Positions 9,020 through 17,487 of a stretch of 64,000 bases of DNA are shown piece by piece. A program made the translations under genes and the position numbers. The notes beneath the pieces are model-generated. The model made no database searches, had not been told where the DNA came from, and saw nothing but the letters and a program-made list of their open reading frames with translations. The stretch's first letter is position 1, and each line of letters opens with the position of its first letter. Source of the DNA: MRBY01 sp943371005 (lineage in GTDB: Bacteria > Cyanobacteriota > Cyanobacteriia > Cyanobacteriales > MRBY01); contig CALRTB020000001.1 in NCBI GenBank assembly GCA_943371005.1, positions 1 through 64,000 on the forward strand, given 5' to 3'.

Positions 9020-9070
9020 CAGCAGCCCCGCGCTCTATCCGCTTCGGATGAGCGTCGGGAAGAATGCGCG
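9020..9070 (+). mobile_element. IS200/IS605-type right-end hairpin remnant (copy 1)
   Basis: CCCGCGCTC (9027-9035) pairs with GAGCGTCGGG (9050-9059) around a TTCGGA-containing loop. This hairpin with flanking GGGAagaATG resembles the right end of cyanobacterial tnpB elements, where it also forms the base of the omega-RNA scaffold. No transposase is intact nearby, and the flanks have decayed. Confidence 0.5.
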
Positions 9071-9289
9071 GCTGTTGACGACACTCCCTAAACGATTTGG
9101 CGAAGCCAACAGTGAAGGGAGATGGAGGAAGAAGCCAATGATCTAGCGGAAGTGCCAAAAATCTGCGTAGGCATCAAATGTCTGTGATATCTTGATGACA
9201 AGGGTTCGAGCTAACTGCCGCCCTCAAAACAGTACCTTAAAAACTCAGAGCATGGGGTTCTATCCAGTAATAGCGAATTTGCGTTTCTG

Positions 9290-9465
9290 TGGATAGGTAA
9301 AACTTTAACAGTACAAAAGGGAAACATACTTTTGTATTTGTTCAAGTCTGCGGTAGGGCATTCCGTGGACTTAAAACAAAGCTCAGGTAACGTCCGATGC
9401 AATAGCAGGAGTCACTGAGAAGCCCGCGCTCTAATGCTTTGCAGTGAGCGACGGGAGTATGTCAC
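9290..9465 (+). mobile_element. IS200/IS605-type element remnant: tnpB 3' tail plus right-end hairpin (copy 2)
   Basis: The hairpin CCCGCGCTC (9423-9431) / GAGCGACGGG (9446-9455) followed by AGTATGTCAC is the typical right end of cyanobacterial IS605-family tnpB elements. Upstream, one frame encodes a tail reading AVGHSVDLKQSSGNVRC and ending in TGA at 9417-9419, which resembles the variable TnpB C-terminus. The rest of the transposase is gone. The whole interval 8982-9549 otherwise contains no gene I can support. Confidence 0.5.
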
Positions 9466-9564
9466 TCTGGGTCTTCCTCGCCATTGTGGGGAAGATTTTT
9501 TTCGTCTTTAATGAAAATCCCCCATCCCCAGGGATGATCACCGCTATTTTTGCCAGTAACTGCC

Positions 9565-11199
9565 ATGCTTCGTCTTACGGAAATCAAACTGCCCCTCGAC
9601 CACAGCCCAGAGGCGATCGCCCAGGCCATTTGCCAGAAGTTGAAAATTCAGCCGGACGACTTACTCGAATACCAAATTTTCAAGCGTAGTTACGACGCCC
9701 GCAAAAAAAGCAACATTTATCTCGTTTACATCTTCGATGTACGTACCACCAAGGATCAAGCCCTGCTGAAACGTTTCAAAAAAGATCCCCACGTACTCCC
9801 CACCCCAGACATGAGTTACAAAATGGTGGCCCAGGCACCAGAAGAGTGTGAGACACGGCCCATCGTCATTGGCATGGGGCCTTGCGGGATGTTTGCGGGG
9901 TTAATGCTGGCAAAAATGGGTTTTCGGCCGATTGTGCTGGAACGGGGCAAAACCGTCAATGAGCGCACCAAGGACACCTTTAATTTCTGGAAAAAGAAAG
10001 GGGAATTTAATCCCGAATCCAATGCCCAGTTCGGGGAAGGGGGAGCTGGGACTTTCTCTGATGGCAAGCTCTACAGTCAGGTGCGCGATCGCCACCATTA
10101 CAAACGCAAAGTCCTCGAAGAATTCGTCGCCGCCGGCGCTAACCCCGAAATTCTCTATATCGCTAAACCCCACATCGGCACCTTTAAACTTGTCGGGATC
10201 GTCCAAAGCATCCGCAAAACCATCGAATCCCTGGGCGGCGAAATTCGCTTCCAAAGCAAAGTCAAAACCCTTGAACTAGAAAATCATCAAGTTAAAGGCG
10301 TTACCCTCGAAAATGGCGAATTTATCCCCAGTTCCCATGTGGTGCTGGCCATGGGCCACAGTGCGCGGGATACTTTCCAGATGCTCCATGACCAGGGCGT
10401 TTACATCGAACCCAAACCCTTTTCCATTGGCTTCCGCATCGAACATCCCCAACCCCTGATCGATGAATGTCGCTACGGGGAATTTGCTGGGAATAAAATC
10501 CTCGGTGCCGCTGACTATAAGCTCGTGCACCACTGCCAAAATGGGCGCTCCGTCTATAGTTTTTGTATGTGTCCGGGGGGCTTAGTCATTGGGGCCACCT
10601 CCGAGGCAGGTAAAGTTGTCACCAATGGCATGAGCCAATATTCCCGCAATGAACGCAATGCCAATGCGGGGATCGTCGTCGGCATTACCCCAGAAGAGGA
10701 TTTTCCGGGCCATCCTCTCGCGGGAATTGATCTCCAGCGACAGTTAGAAGCCAGAGCTTTTGAACTAGGTGGCGGGGATTACAGTGCGCCGGGTCAATTG
10801 GTGGGGGATTTCCTTGCGGGTCGTTCTTCTGAGTCATTGGGCAAGGTTAAGCCTTCCTATGCACCGGGGGTCAAGTTAACGGATCTCAGCACCGCACTTC
10901 CGGACTATGCCATCGAAGCCATTCGGGAAGCCCTACCTGCCTTTGAAAAACAAATTAAGGGGTTTGCCATGGCCGAGGCGATGCTAACAGGAGTAGAAAC
11001 GCGCACCTCTTCGCCAATTCGCATTAAACGGGGCAAAAATTACCAGAGTATTAATACCCAGGGCCTCTATCCTGCGGGGGAGGGAGCAGGCTATGCGGGG
11101 GGCATTCTCTCGGCAGCCATTGATGGGGTCAAAGTCGCGGAGGCGATCGCCTTAGATATTGTTAAGGATTCCGCGCACTACAAAAAGCTTGATTTGTAA
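9565..11199 (+). CDS. FAD-dependent oxidoreductase (COG2509-like)
   Basis: A 544-residue flavoprotein. An N-terminal domain of about 90 residues (LRLTEIKLPLDHSPEA to VYIFDVRTTKDQALL) precedes the Rossmann dinucleotide-binding motif GMGPCGMFAGLMLAKMG near residue 105. Later motifs include GEGGAGTFSDGKLYSQ, LAMGHSARDTFQML and the C-terminal FAD motif YPAGEGAGYAGGILSAAIDGVKVAEAI. This matches a widespread family annotated as FAD-dependent dehydrogenase of unknown substrate. I chose the ATG at 9565 because conserved similarity begins at LRLTEI; a TTG at 9550 adds five residues. Confidence 0.9.
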   Translation: MLRLTEIKLPLDHSPEAIAQAICQKLKIQPDDLLEYQIFKRSYDARKKSNIYLVYIFDVRTTKDQALLKRFKKDPHVLPTPDMSYKMVAQAPEECETRPIVIGMGPCGMFAGLMLAKMGFRPIVLERGKTVNERTKDTFNFWKKKGEFNPESNAQFGEGGAGTFSDGKLYSQVRDRHHYKRKVLEEFVAAGANPEILYIAKPHIGTFKLVGIVQSIRKTIESLGGEIRFQSKVKTLELENHQVKGVTLENGEFIPSSHVVLAMGHSARDTFQMLHDQGVYIEPKPFSIGFRIEHPQPLIDECRYGEFAGNKILGAADYKLVHHCQNGRSVYSFCMCPGGLVIGATSEAGKVVTNGMSQYSRNERNANAGIVVGITPEEDFPGHPLAGIDLQRQLEARAFELGGGDYSAPGQLVGDFLAGRSSESLGKVKPSYAPGVKLTDLSTALPDYAIEAIREALPAFEKQIKGFAMAEAMLTGVETRTSSPIRIKRGKNYQSINTQGLYPAGEGAGYAGGILSAAIDGVKVAEAIALDIVKDSAHYKKLDL

Positions 11200-11308
11200 G
11201 GAATTCAGTAGAATTACCCTCCTAGAAAAACAGTTTCTTGGTTACACTAACGTTATGGTGAAAGAACTATGAATTAGCAAAACACTATTGGAGTTGTAAA
11301 TAGAAACT

Positions 11309-11638
11309 ATGACACGGGCGACTAGCACTAGCGAGATGGAAGTCACCAGTATTCGCCTAGAGCGCAAACTCAAAGATAAATTAAGGGAATTAGCTGGCAA
11401 CCAAGGTTACCAAGCATTAATTCGAGATATTTTCTGGAACTACGTTAATCACAACTCAGGGGAATATCGTCCCCAGTTGAGCGAAGCAGATATTCGAGCA
11501 ACCCTTGAGGCGATCGCCCAAAAAGACGAAACCTGCGCCCTCACGGGGAAACGTATCCAAACGGGTGAAACCATGTTTCTCGGCCTCACCATCCACGGCG
11601 ATTTTGTTCCCCTCAGTCCGGCTGCCGATATGCCCTAA
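11309..11638 (+). CDS. Conserved cyanobacterial protein with ribbon-helix-helix-like N-terminus
   Basis: A 109-residue protein. The N-terminal segment MEVTSIRLERKLKDKLRELAGNQGYQALIRD has the strand-helix-helix pattern of CopG/Arc DNA-binding proteins, followed by an acidic linker and a C-terminal part with a lone cysteine (CALTGKRIQTGETMFLGLTIHGD). It could be a small transcription factor, but no dyad operator is obvious in its upstream region. It stops ten bases before the convergent SipA-like gene. Function is not established. Confidence 0.7.
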   Translation: MTRATSTSEMEVTSIRLERKLKDKLRELAGNQGYQALIRDIFWNYVNHNSGEYRPQLSEADIRATLEAIAQKDETCALTGKRIQTGETMFLGLTIHGDFVPLSPAADMP

Positions 11639-11647
11639 TTTTTCGAT

Positions 11648-11860
11648 CTATTCCGCCGTTAAATACATTTCTTCGAGCAAAAAAGAGCCCCGTTCGAATT
11701 TAACCACCCAATAGCCACCAGGGCGGCGATCGCCAAGGGTGCCAATTTCACCCACCGCCAACAGATCCGCCGGACGCAACATCGGCATCGGATCTGCTGT
11801 CTTGAGATAAGGGGGTAACTGTGCCAACTTCACCTGGGCCCCTTGTTTAAATTCAGCCAT
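11648..11860 (-). CDS. sipA: SipA/CRR42-like protein (DUF3148)
   Basis: A 70-residue SH3-like protein with the signature VKLAQLPPYLKTADPMPMLRPADLLAVGEIG and RRPGGYWVVKF. This matches DUF3148, whose S. elongatus member SipA binds the sensor kinase NblS and whose plant member CRR42 assists NDH assembly. I start at the ATG at 11858-11860; the 23 extra upstream codons overlap the ndhF terminator and look non-coding. Its position directly downstream of ndhF is compatible with either role. Confidence 0.75.
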   Translation of the reverse strand: MAEFKQGAQVKLAQLPPYLKTADPMPMLRPADLLAVGEIGTLGDRRPGGYWVVKFERGSFLLEEMYLTAE

Positions 11861-11907
11861 AATTTCTTCTGCTAATCCCCGTAACAACGCCACTGCAAAT
11901 CTTATCA

Positions 11908-11944
11908 GGAAAAAAACAAAACCCCTCACCGCTTAGGCAAGGGG
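11908..11944 (-). terminator. Rho-independent terminator of ndhF
   Basis: On the minus strand CCCCTTGCC pairs with GGTGAGGGG across a short loop, followed by TTTTGTTTTTTT. It begins about 40 bases past the ndhF stop and ends before the sipA-like ATG, separating the two genes. Confidence 0.75.
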
Positions 11945-11981
11945 AAATTTCGTTTTCTCAACTTTTGGAATGCGGTAAAGA

Positions 11982-13976
11982 CTAGACCACACTAAAGAAA
12001 ATAACAAAACCCAGCACTGCCCCAAACACAATGAGCGCATAGAACTGGACGCGGCCATTTTCAATGTATTTCAAGCCTTCCCCACTCAGAAGGGTGGCGA
12101 TCCCCGTCAGGTTCACAGCCCCATCGACAACGCGATAGTCTACCTCCAGGATTTGTCGGGCCAAACGTCGGGTACCCATCACAAAAACACTGTTGTAGAT
12201 ATCGTCGAAGTACCATTTGTTCAAAGACAGTTGGTACAACACCGGGAATTTTTCGGCCAGACTAGCCGGATCAAGCTTTCGTTGGAGATACATCAACGAG
12301 GCGATGGTAATGCCAATGAGGGCGATCCCCACAGAATTTCCACCCATGATCAAAAATTCTGTCAATTCAAAACCATGTTCAGCGGCCTCTGCTGTTTCAT
12401 TGGGAGAAAAGACAAAGGCTTCAAACCGATTGCCCCAGGGAACCCCCAGCAAACCAATCAACACCGACGGAACCGCCAGAGCCATCAACGGGAAGGTCAT
12501 CGTTAAAGGAGACTCGTGGGGCTTAGAACCATGGTGGCCTTCTTCTGGTGCTTGACCTGCCGCAGTCAGGAGTTTTTCTTGCAGTTGATGATCCGTGCCG
12601 CGAAACTCCCCTTCAAAGGTCAGGAAGTACATCCGGAACATATAAAAGGCGGTCATGCCAGCGGTGGCCCAACCAATGAACCAGAGCACCGGATTGGCCT
12701 CAAACGCCAAGCCTAAAATTTCGTCTTTCGACCAGAAACCAGCAAAGGGCGGGATCCCACAAATGGCGAGGGTGCCAACTAAAAACGTTGTGGCGGTGAT
12801 GGGCATATACTTCCGCAGTCCACCCATCAGGCGCATATCCTGGGCTAGTACGGCGTTATGGCCGACGACCTCTTCCATACCATGGATCACAGAACCAGAG
12901 CCCAAGAAGAGCATTGCCTTGAAGTAGGCATGGGTCATCAGGTGAAACAAGCCAGCGGTATAACCACCGATCCCCATCGCCATCACCATGTAGCCCAACT
13001 GGGACATGGTGGAATAGGCAAGACCTTTTTTAATGTCATTTTGGGTCAAGGCAATGGTTGCCCCCAGAAAAGCGGTGGTTGCCCCCGTCCAGGCAATGAC
13101 ATTCATCGCTTCTGGGATCGGCTCAAACACAGGGTACATCCGCGCCACGAGGAATACTCCAGCCGCAACCATGGTCGCAGCGTGGATCAAGGCGGAAATG
13201 GGGGTCGGCCCTTCCATGGCATCGGGGAGCCACACATGGAGCGGGAATTGAGCGGATTTAGCCACAGGGCCAAGGAAAACGAGTACGGCAAAGACAATGG
13301 CCAGGAGGGAACTAATTTGCCCCGTCGAGACGAGATCAACGAGGCGATCGCCCATCAGATCAAACTCAAAACTGCCCGTGGCCCAGTAGAGACCGAGCAT
13401 CCCCAGCAAGAGACCAAAATCGCCGACACGGTTTGTGACAAAGGCCTTTTGGCAAGCCTCTGCCGCCGCTTTGCGGTCGTACCAGAAACCAATCAGGAGG
13501 TAGGAGCACATCCCCACCAGTTCCCAGAAAATATAAACCTGCACCAGATTTGGGCTAAAAACCAGGCCCAACATCGACGAGCTAAAAATGCTCAAATAAG
13601 CATAGAAACGGACATAACCCGGATCGTGGGCCATATAACCATCGGTATAGATCATCACCAGCAAAGCCACCGTGGTGACGATCACCGACATCAAGGCACT
13701 CAGGTGATCCACGGTATAGCCCATCTGCAGATGAAAGTCGCCTGCCGCTGCCCATTCTAGGGTGTAGGTAAAGGCTTCATGACCCTGAATTTGACTCCAG
13801 AGTAGCCCAAAAGAAAGGGCCATTGAAGTGCCAATGAGCGACAGAACAAATACCGCATTGAGTTGCCGTAGCTTGTTCGTGAATTTGTTTAAGGAGATTA
13901 AGCCGATCCCGATAACCATTGCCCCCAACAGAGGCAGCACCGGAATCAACCATGCATATTGATAAAGCGGTTCCAT
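11982..13976 (-). CDS. ndhF: NAD(P)H-quinone oxidoreductase subunit 5
   Basis: A 664-residue polytopic membrane subunit of the thylakoid NDH-1 complex, homologous to NuoL and antiporter-like subunits. It carries the conserved proton-channel segment FVTNRVGDFGLLLGMLGLYW, the lysine-containing VFLGPVAKSAQFPLHVWLPDAMEGPTPISALIHAATMVAAGVFL and a second lysine in FWSKDEILGLAFE. Length and the C-terminal long-helix region (SLNKWYFDDIYNSVFVMG) fit the NdhF1 form used in respiration and cyclic electron flow rather than the CO2-uptake NdhF3/F4 forms, though this subtype call is tentative. Confidence 0.95.
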   Translation of the reverse strand: MEPLYQYAWLIPVLPLLGAMVIGIGLISLNKFTNKLRQLNAVFVLSLIGTSMALSFGLLWSQIQGHEAFTYTLEWAAAGDFHLQMGYTVDHLSALMSVIVTTVALLVMIYTDGYMAHDPGYVRFYAYLSIFSSSMLGLVFSPNLVQVYIFWELVGMCSYLLIGFWYDRKAAAEACQKAFVTNRVGDFGLLLGMLGLYWATGSFEFDLMGDRLVDLVSTGQISSLLAIVFAVLVFLGPVAKSAQFPLHVWLPDAMEGPTPISALIHAATMVAAGVFLVARMYPVFEPIPEAMNVIAWTGATTAFLGATIALTQNDIKKGLAYSTMSQLGYMVMAMGIGGYTAGLFHLMTHAYFKAMLFLGSGSVIHGMEEVVGHNAVLAQDMRLMGGLRKYMPITATTFLVGTLAICGIPPFAGFWSKDEILGLAFEANPVLWFIGWATAGMTAFYMFRMYFLTFEGEFRGTDHQLQEKLLTAAGQAPEEGHHGSKPHESPLTMTFPLMALAVPSVLIGLLGVPWGNRFEAFVFSPNETAEAAEHGFELTEFLIMGGNSVGIALIGITIASLMYLQRKLDPASLAEKFPVLYQLSLNKWYFDDIYNSVFVMGTRRLARQILEVDYRVVDGAVNLTGIATLLSGEGLKYIENGRVQFYALIVFGAVLGFVIFFSVV

Positions 13977-14552
13977 TACGAATGCCTAGGATTCTTGCTT
14001 TCTAAGTTACACATCCATTGATGTCAAATTTCCCAACAAAATTTGGGTGACAGCACACAGTTGACCAAGGGCATTTTTCGGAATTGCTTGGGGAGAGTTG
14101 CTCTGTTTGGGCTGTTCTAAATAGACACCAATGGTCAAAGAGTTTCGCCCCTCATTGTGACATATCCCCCTAAATCTTCAACGAATTGCCGCCGTTTGAT
14201 TACTTTTTGCTATCACAATTCCTCCCCAGAGGCGATCGCCCTATGCCTATCTACCCCGAAAAAATCTAAAGAAAACCTAAAAAGACTGTCTCTATGAAGA
14301 TCCCCTTACAAAGCCCCTAGGAGAATGCAACAGCCATCACAAAACCCCCTTAGAAACTTCCCTAAGATGTACTTTCAAACCTTCTTCACTCACAATCTTC
14401 CCCTGACTAACTCCTGAGAACTTAGCTCAGCGGAGATGACGTTTCCAGTGGCCTTGCTACCCCAATTCCGATACCTCAAAATCGGTTGCACTTCCCGCCC
14501 CGTTCAGTAAACCATGGGCAGCACAATGATAGTCTAAATGGAGTAAAGCCCT
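13977..14552. other. Intergenic region upstream of petH
   Basis: About 580 bases between the divergent ndhF and petH genes. There is no ORF of substance. One HIP1 site lies near 14230. I looked for GTA-N8-TAC NtcA boxes because petH is nitrogen-regulated in some cyanobacteria and found no clean match. Confidence 0.5.
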
Positions 14553-14558
14553 TATAAT
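14553..14558 (+). promoter_or_regulatory. petH: Candidate -10 element of petH
   Basis: A perfect TATAAT lies 100 bases before the petH ATG; no good -35 hexamer is seen 16-18 bases further upstream, so it would need an activator or the hexamer is coincidental. Use would give a leader of roughly 95 nucleotides. Confidence 0.35.
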
Positions 14559-14658
14559 CTTGACTCTAAAGCGGGAAAAAGCGGTTTGTACCGACGATCC
14601 ACCCCCTTTAAGATCAAAAAAACTGATAAATCAAAATAATTTGGGAAACTGCACATAT

Positions 14659-15867
14659 ATGTACGGTATCACTAGCACAGCAAACTCTACTGGAAATCAA
14701 TCCTACGCCAATCGTCTGTTTATCTACGAAGTTGTTGGTCTGGGTGGCGACGGTCGTAACGAAAACTCCCTCGTTCGCAAAAGTGGCACTACACTTATTA
14801 CCGTGCCCTACGCCAGAATGAACCAGGAAATGCAACGCATTACCAAACTGGGAGGCAAAATCGTTAGCATCCGTCCCGCAGAAGATGCAGCCCAGATTGT
14901 GAGTGAAGGCCAGTCCTCCGCACAAGCATCTGCACAATCTCCTATGGCTTCTTCAACAAAAATCGTTCACCCCAAAACCACCGACACCTCGGTTCCCGTT
15001 AACATCTATCGTCCGAAAACCCCCTTCCTCGGCAAATGTATTGAAAACTACGAGCTCGTTGACGAAGGCGGTAGCGGCACCGTGCGTCACGTTACCTTCG
15101 ATATTTCCGAAGGCGATCTGCGTTACCTAGAAGGTCAAAGTATTGGGATTATTCCTCCCGGTGAAGACAAAAACGGGAAACCCCACAAACTCAGACTCTA
15201 TTCCATCGCCTCCACTCGCCACGGCGACATGGAAGACAACAAGACCGTCTCCCTCTGTGTCCGTCAACTTGAATATCAAGATCCCGAATCCGGCGAAACA
15301 GTTTATGGTGTTTGCTCCACCTATCTCTGTAACCTACCGGTTGGCACAGATGACGTCAAAATTACTGGCCCTGTTGGGAAAGAAATGCTGCTTCCCGACG
15401 ACGAAGACGCAACTGTCGTCATGCTCGCTACGGGTACTGGGATTGCACCCTTCCGGGCTTTCCTCTGGCGGATGTTCAAAGAGCAGCACGAAGACTACAA
15501 ATTTAAAGGCAAAGCGTGGCTCATCTTCGGTGTTCCCTACACTGCTAATATCCTCTACAAAGACGACTTCGAGAAAATGGCCGCGGAAAACCCCGATAAC
15601 TTCCGCCTAACCTACGCCATTAGCCGCGAACAGAAGACCGCCGATGGTGGCAAGGTTTATGTCCAAAGCCGCGTTAGTGAATATGCGGATGAACTCTTTG
15701 AGATGATTCAAAAGCCTAACACCCACGTTTATATGTGTGGTCTCAAGGGCATGCAACCCCCCATTGACGAAACCTTTACCGCTGAAGCAGAGAAGCGTGG
15801 CCTCGATTGGGAGGAAATGCGCCGCTCTATGAAAAAAGAACACCGTTGGCATGTGGAAGTTTACTAA
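14659..15867 (+). CDS. petH: Ferredoxin-NADP+ reductase, phycobilisome-linked form
   Basis: A 402-residue enzyme that transfers electrons from ferredoxin to NADP+. Residues 1-75 form a CpcD-like linker domain (MYGITSTANS, RLFIYEVVGL, YARMNQEMQRI) that docks it on phycobilisome rods. A Ser/Ala-rich hinge (80-100) leads to the FAD domain (LRLYSIAST, VSLCVRQL, GVCSTYLCNL) and the NADP domain (LATGTGIAPFRAFLW, YMCGLKGM, C-terminal WHVEVY). The ATG at 14659 gives the full form. Met96 (14944) sits in the hinge and would start a linker-free short form like the one known from other cyanobacteria, but no strong ribosome-binding site precedes it. Confidence 0.98.
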   Translation: MYGITSTANSTGNQSYANRLFIYEVVGLGGDGRNENSLVRKSGTTLITVPYARMNQEMQRITKLGGKIVSIRPAEDAAQIVSEGQSSAQASAQSPMASSTKIVHPKTTDTSVPVNIYRPKTPFLGKCIENYELVDEGGSGTVRHVTFDISEGDLRYLEGQSIGIIPPGEDKNGKPHKLRLYSIASTRHGDMEDNKTVSLCVRQLEYQDPESGETVYGVCSTYLCNLPVGTDDVKITGPVGKEMLLPDDEDATVVMLATGTGIAPFRAFLWRMFKEQHEDYKFKGKAWLIFGVPYTANILYKDDFEKMAAENPDNFRLTYAISREQKTADGGKVYVQSRVSEYADELFEMIQKPNTHVYMCGLKGMQPPIDETFTAEAEKRGLDWEEMRRSMKKEHRWHVEVY

Positions 15868-15930
15868 AAACGTTGCTGTGAGCTTCTGCTAGTCACACCA
15901 TCGTGCAATTTCAGCAAGTTATTAATCTCT

Positions 15931-15966
15931 GCCCTGGGAGCCACTACGGTTTGTCAGGGCTTTTTT
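15931..15966 (+). terminator. Rho-independent terminator of petH
   Basis: GCCCTG (15931-15936) pairs with CAGGGC (15955-15960), followed directly by six T. It lies about 65 bases past the petH stop. Confidence 0.8.
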
Positions 15967-16071
15967 AGATCCCTTGAAAAAATGGGGTGTCTCTCATGGC
16001 AATTCACCATGTAATTCCCAAAGTGAAGGAGATCTTTATAAAATCGAAGGTAATAAAACTAGCAGTCGAAT

Positions 16072-16560
16072 ATGTTTGATCGAAGTCTTAATCGAGTGAA
16101 CGAGCGATTAAATCGCACCCTGACTCGTAATCAATTGCTACAACAGGCCACTGATCAAACACGCTGGCAACTCCGGGTGAGTCGGGTTGTCATCTATTAT
16201 TTTTACCGGGAATGGAAAGGGCAGGTGATTATTGAATCCCTGAGCCAGAGTGAATTTTCGATTTTAGGCTCTACGGGGGCAGATGATTGTTTTAATGATG
16301 ATTATGCCCAACGGTACCTCCAAGGTAGAATCCTGCAAGTGACAGATATTGAAGCAAGTGATTTTGCGCCTTGTCACCTGGATTTTTTACGCTCAATTCG
16401 GGTGCGGGCCGATCTGGTTGCGCCAATCATCGTTGAGCAACGTTTGTGGGGACTGTTAGCCGTCCATCACCACGAGGTACGGACTTGGTTAGCGGAGGAA
16501 GTGGAATTTGTGAAGCAGCAAGCGCAAACCCTAGCTGGTGATTTACAACTTATGGACTAG
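16072..16560 (+). CDS. Stand-alone cyanobacteriochrome-type GAF protein (DXCF class)
   Basis: A 162-residue protein made of one GAF domain and nothing else. The N-terminus has the standard LLQQATDQTRWQLRVSRVVIYYFY pattern. Cys101-His102 (APCHLDFL) sits at the canonical bilin-attachment position, followed by VRADLVAPIIVEQRLWGLLAVHH. Asp-Asp-Cys-Phe at 71-74 is a DXCF motif; its Cys73 lies 28 residues before Cys101, the spacing of DXCF cyanobacteriochromes such as TePixJ. These absorb violet/blue and green or teal light through a second thioether bond. There is no kinase, GGDEF or other output domain. The next gene, 115 bases downstream, is a response regulator. Photochemistry is inferred. Confidence 0.82.
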   Translation: MFDRSLNRVNERLNRTLTRNQLLQQATDQTRWQLRVSRVVIYYFYREWKGQVIIESLSQSEFSILGSTGADDCFNDDYAQRYLQGRILQVTDIEASDFAPCHLDFLRSIRVRADLVAPIIVEQRLWGLLAVHHHEVRTWLAEEVEFVKQQAQTLAGDLQLMD

Positions 16561-16674
16561 ATCCTTACCATGGCTGAACTTAAAGGTGTGAATGTATAGG
16601 AAATCACAATGTACTAGCCAAATCTCTGCCTTTTGATGTATATGTTGGCGTAACCCTGTAAATAATTTATTTTT

Positions 16675-17430
16675 ATGCTCTCCCTTGATTTGATGTCACA
16701 TACCCTAGATGCTGAGCTATCGACGAAAGCACGGATCCTAGTAGTGGAGGACGAGGCAGTCATTCGTGACATGATTGTGATGGGTTTAGAGGAAGAAGGT
16801 TATGAGGTCTTTTTTGCGGATAATGGCCGCACGGGCTTGAATATGTTGCAAAATCCAGAATTCAACGCTCCGGATATGCCTCTGGATTTGGTGATCTTAG
16901 ATATTATGCTGCCGGAAGTGAATGGTTTAGATCTTTGTCGTTTTTTGAGATATCAGGGCAACACGATTCCGATTTTGGTATTGAGCGCCAAGGCGAGTGA
17001 AACAGACCGGGTTTTGGGCCTAGAGGTGGGTGCTGATGATTATTTAACTAAACCGTTTAGTCTGCGGGAGTTGGTAGCCCGGTGCCGTGCTCTGTTGCGA
17101 CGTCAGCAGTTTATCCGCAGCACGCCTAAAAATTCGGTGCGCCAGTTCAAGGACATTTCTCTGTTCCCGGAGGAATGTCGGGTGACGGTGCGGGGTGAAG
17201 AAGTGAGTTTGTCGCCCAAGGAATATCGTTTATTGGAATTGTTTATGAGCTATCCGCGACGGGTTTGGTCGCGAGATCAGTTGATTGAACAGGTTTGGGG
17301 CGCTGATTTCCTGGGGGATACGAAAACGGTAGATGTGCATATCCGCTGGTTACGGGAAAAGTTAGAGTTAGATCCGAGTCAGCCGGAATATTTGATCACA
17401 GTGCGGGGTTTTGGCTATCGATTTGGTTAG
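16675..17430 (+). CDS. OmpR/PhoB-family response regulator
   Basis: A 251-residue two-domain regulator. The receiver has VVEDEAVIRDM, phospho-acceptor Asp in LVILDIMLPEVNG, ILVLSAKAS and the lysine in DDYLTKPFSLRELVARCR. The winged-helix output (about 150-250) includes SLSPKEYRLLELFMSYPRRVWSRDQLIEQVWG and the wing RWLREKLELDPSQPEYLITVRGFGYRFG. It belongs to the cyanobacterial group around SphR and NblR, but I cannot choose a specific symbol. Met7 (16693) is an alternative start. No kinase adjoins; the upstream neighbour is the cyanobacteriochrome-type protein on the same strand. Confidence 0.92.
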   Translation: MLSLDLMSHTLDAELSTKARILVVEDEAVIRDMIVMGLEEEGYEVFFADNGRTGLNMLQNPEFNAPDMPLDLVILDIMLPEVNGLDLCRFLRYQGNTIPILVLSAKASETDRVLGLEVGADDYLTKPFSLRELVARCRALLRRQQFIRSTPKNSVRQFKDISLFPEECRVTVRGEEVSLSPKEYRLLELFMSYPRRVWSRDQLIEQVWGADFLGDTKTVDVHIRWLREKLELDPSQPEYLITVRGFGYRFG

Positions 17431-17487
17431 GGGAAAGCGGCCATAATTCGATACAATCAGCGATCACATTGTTTTGACAAAGATGGT

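Noticed and set aside
9211..9402. 63-codon minus-strand frame in the IS605-type remnant
   Set aside because: Lies antisense to the tnpB tail and looks like a shadow of decayed element sequence.
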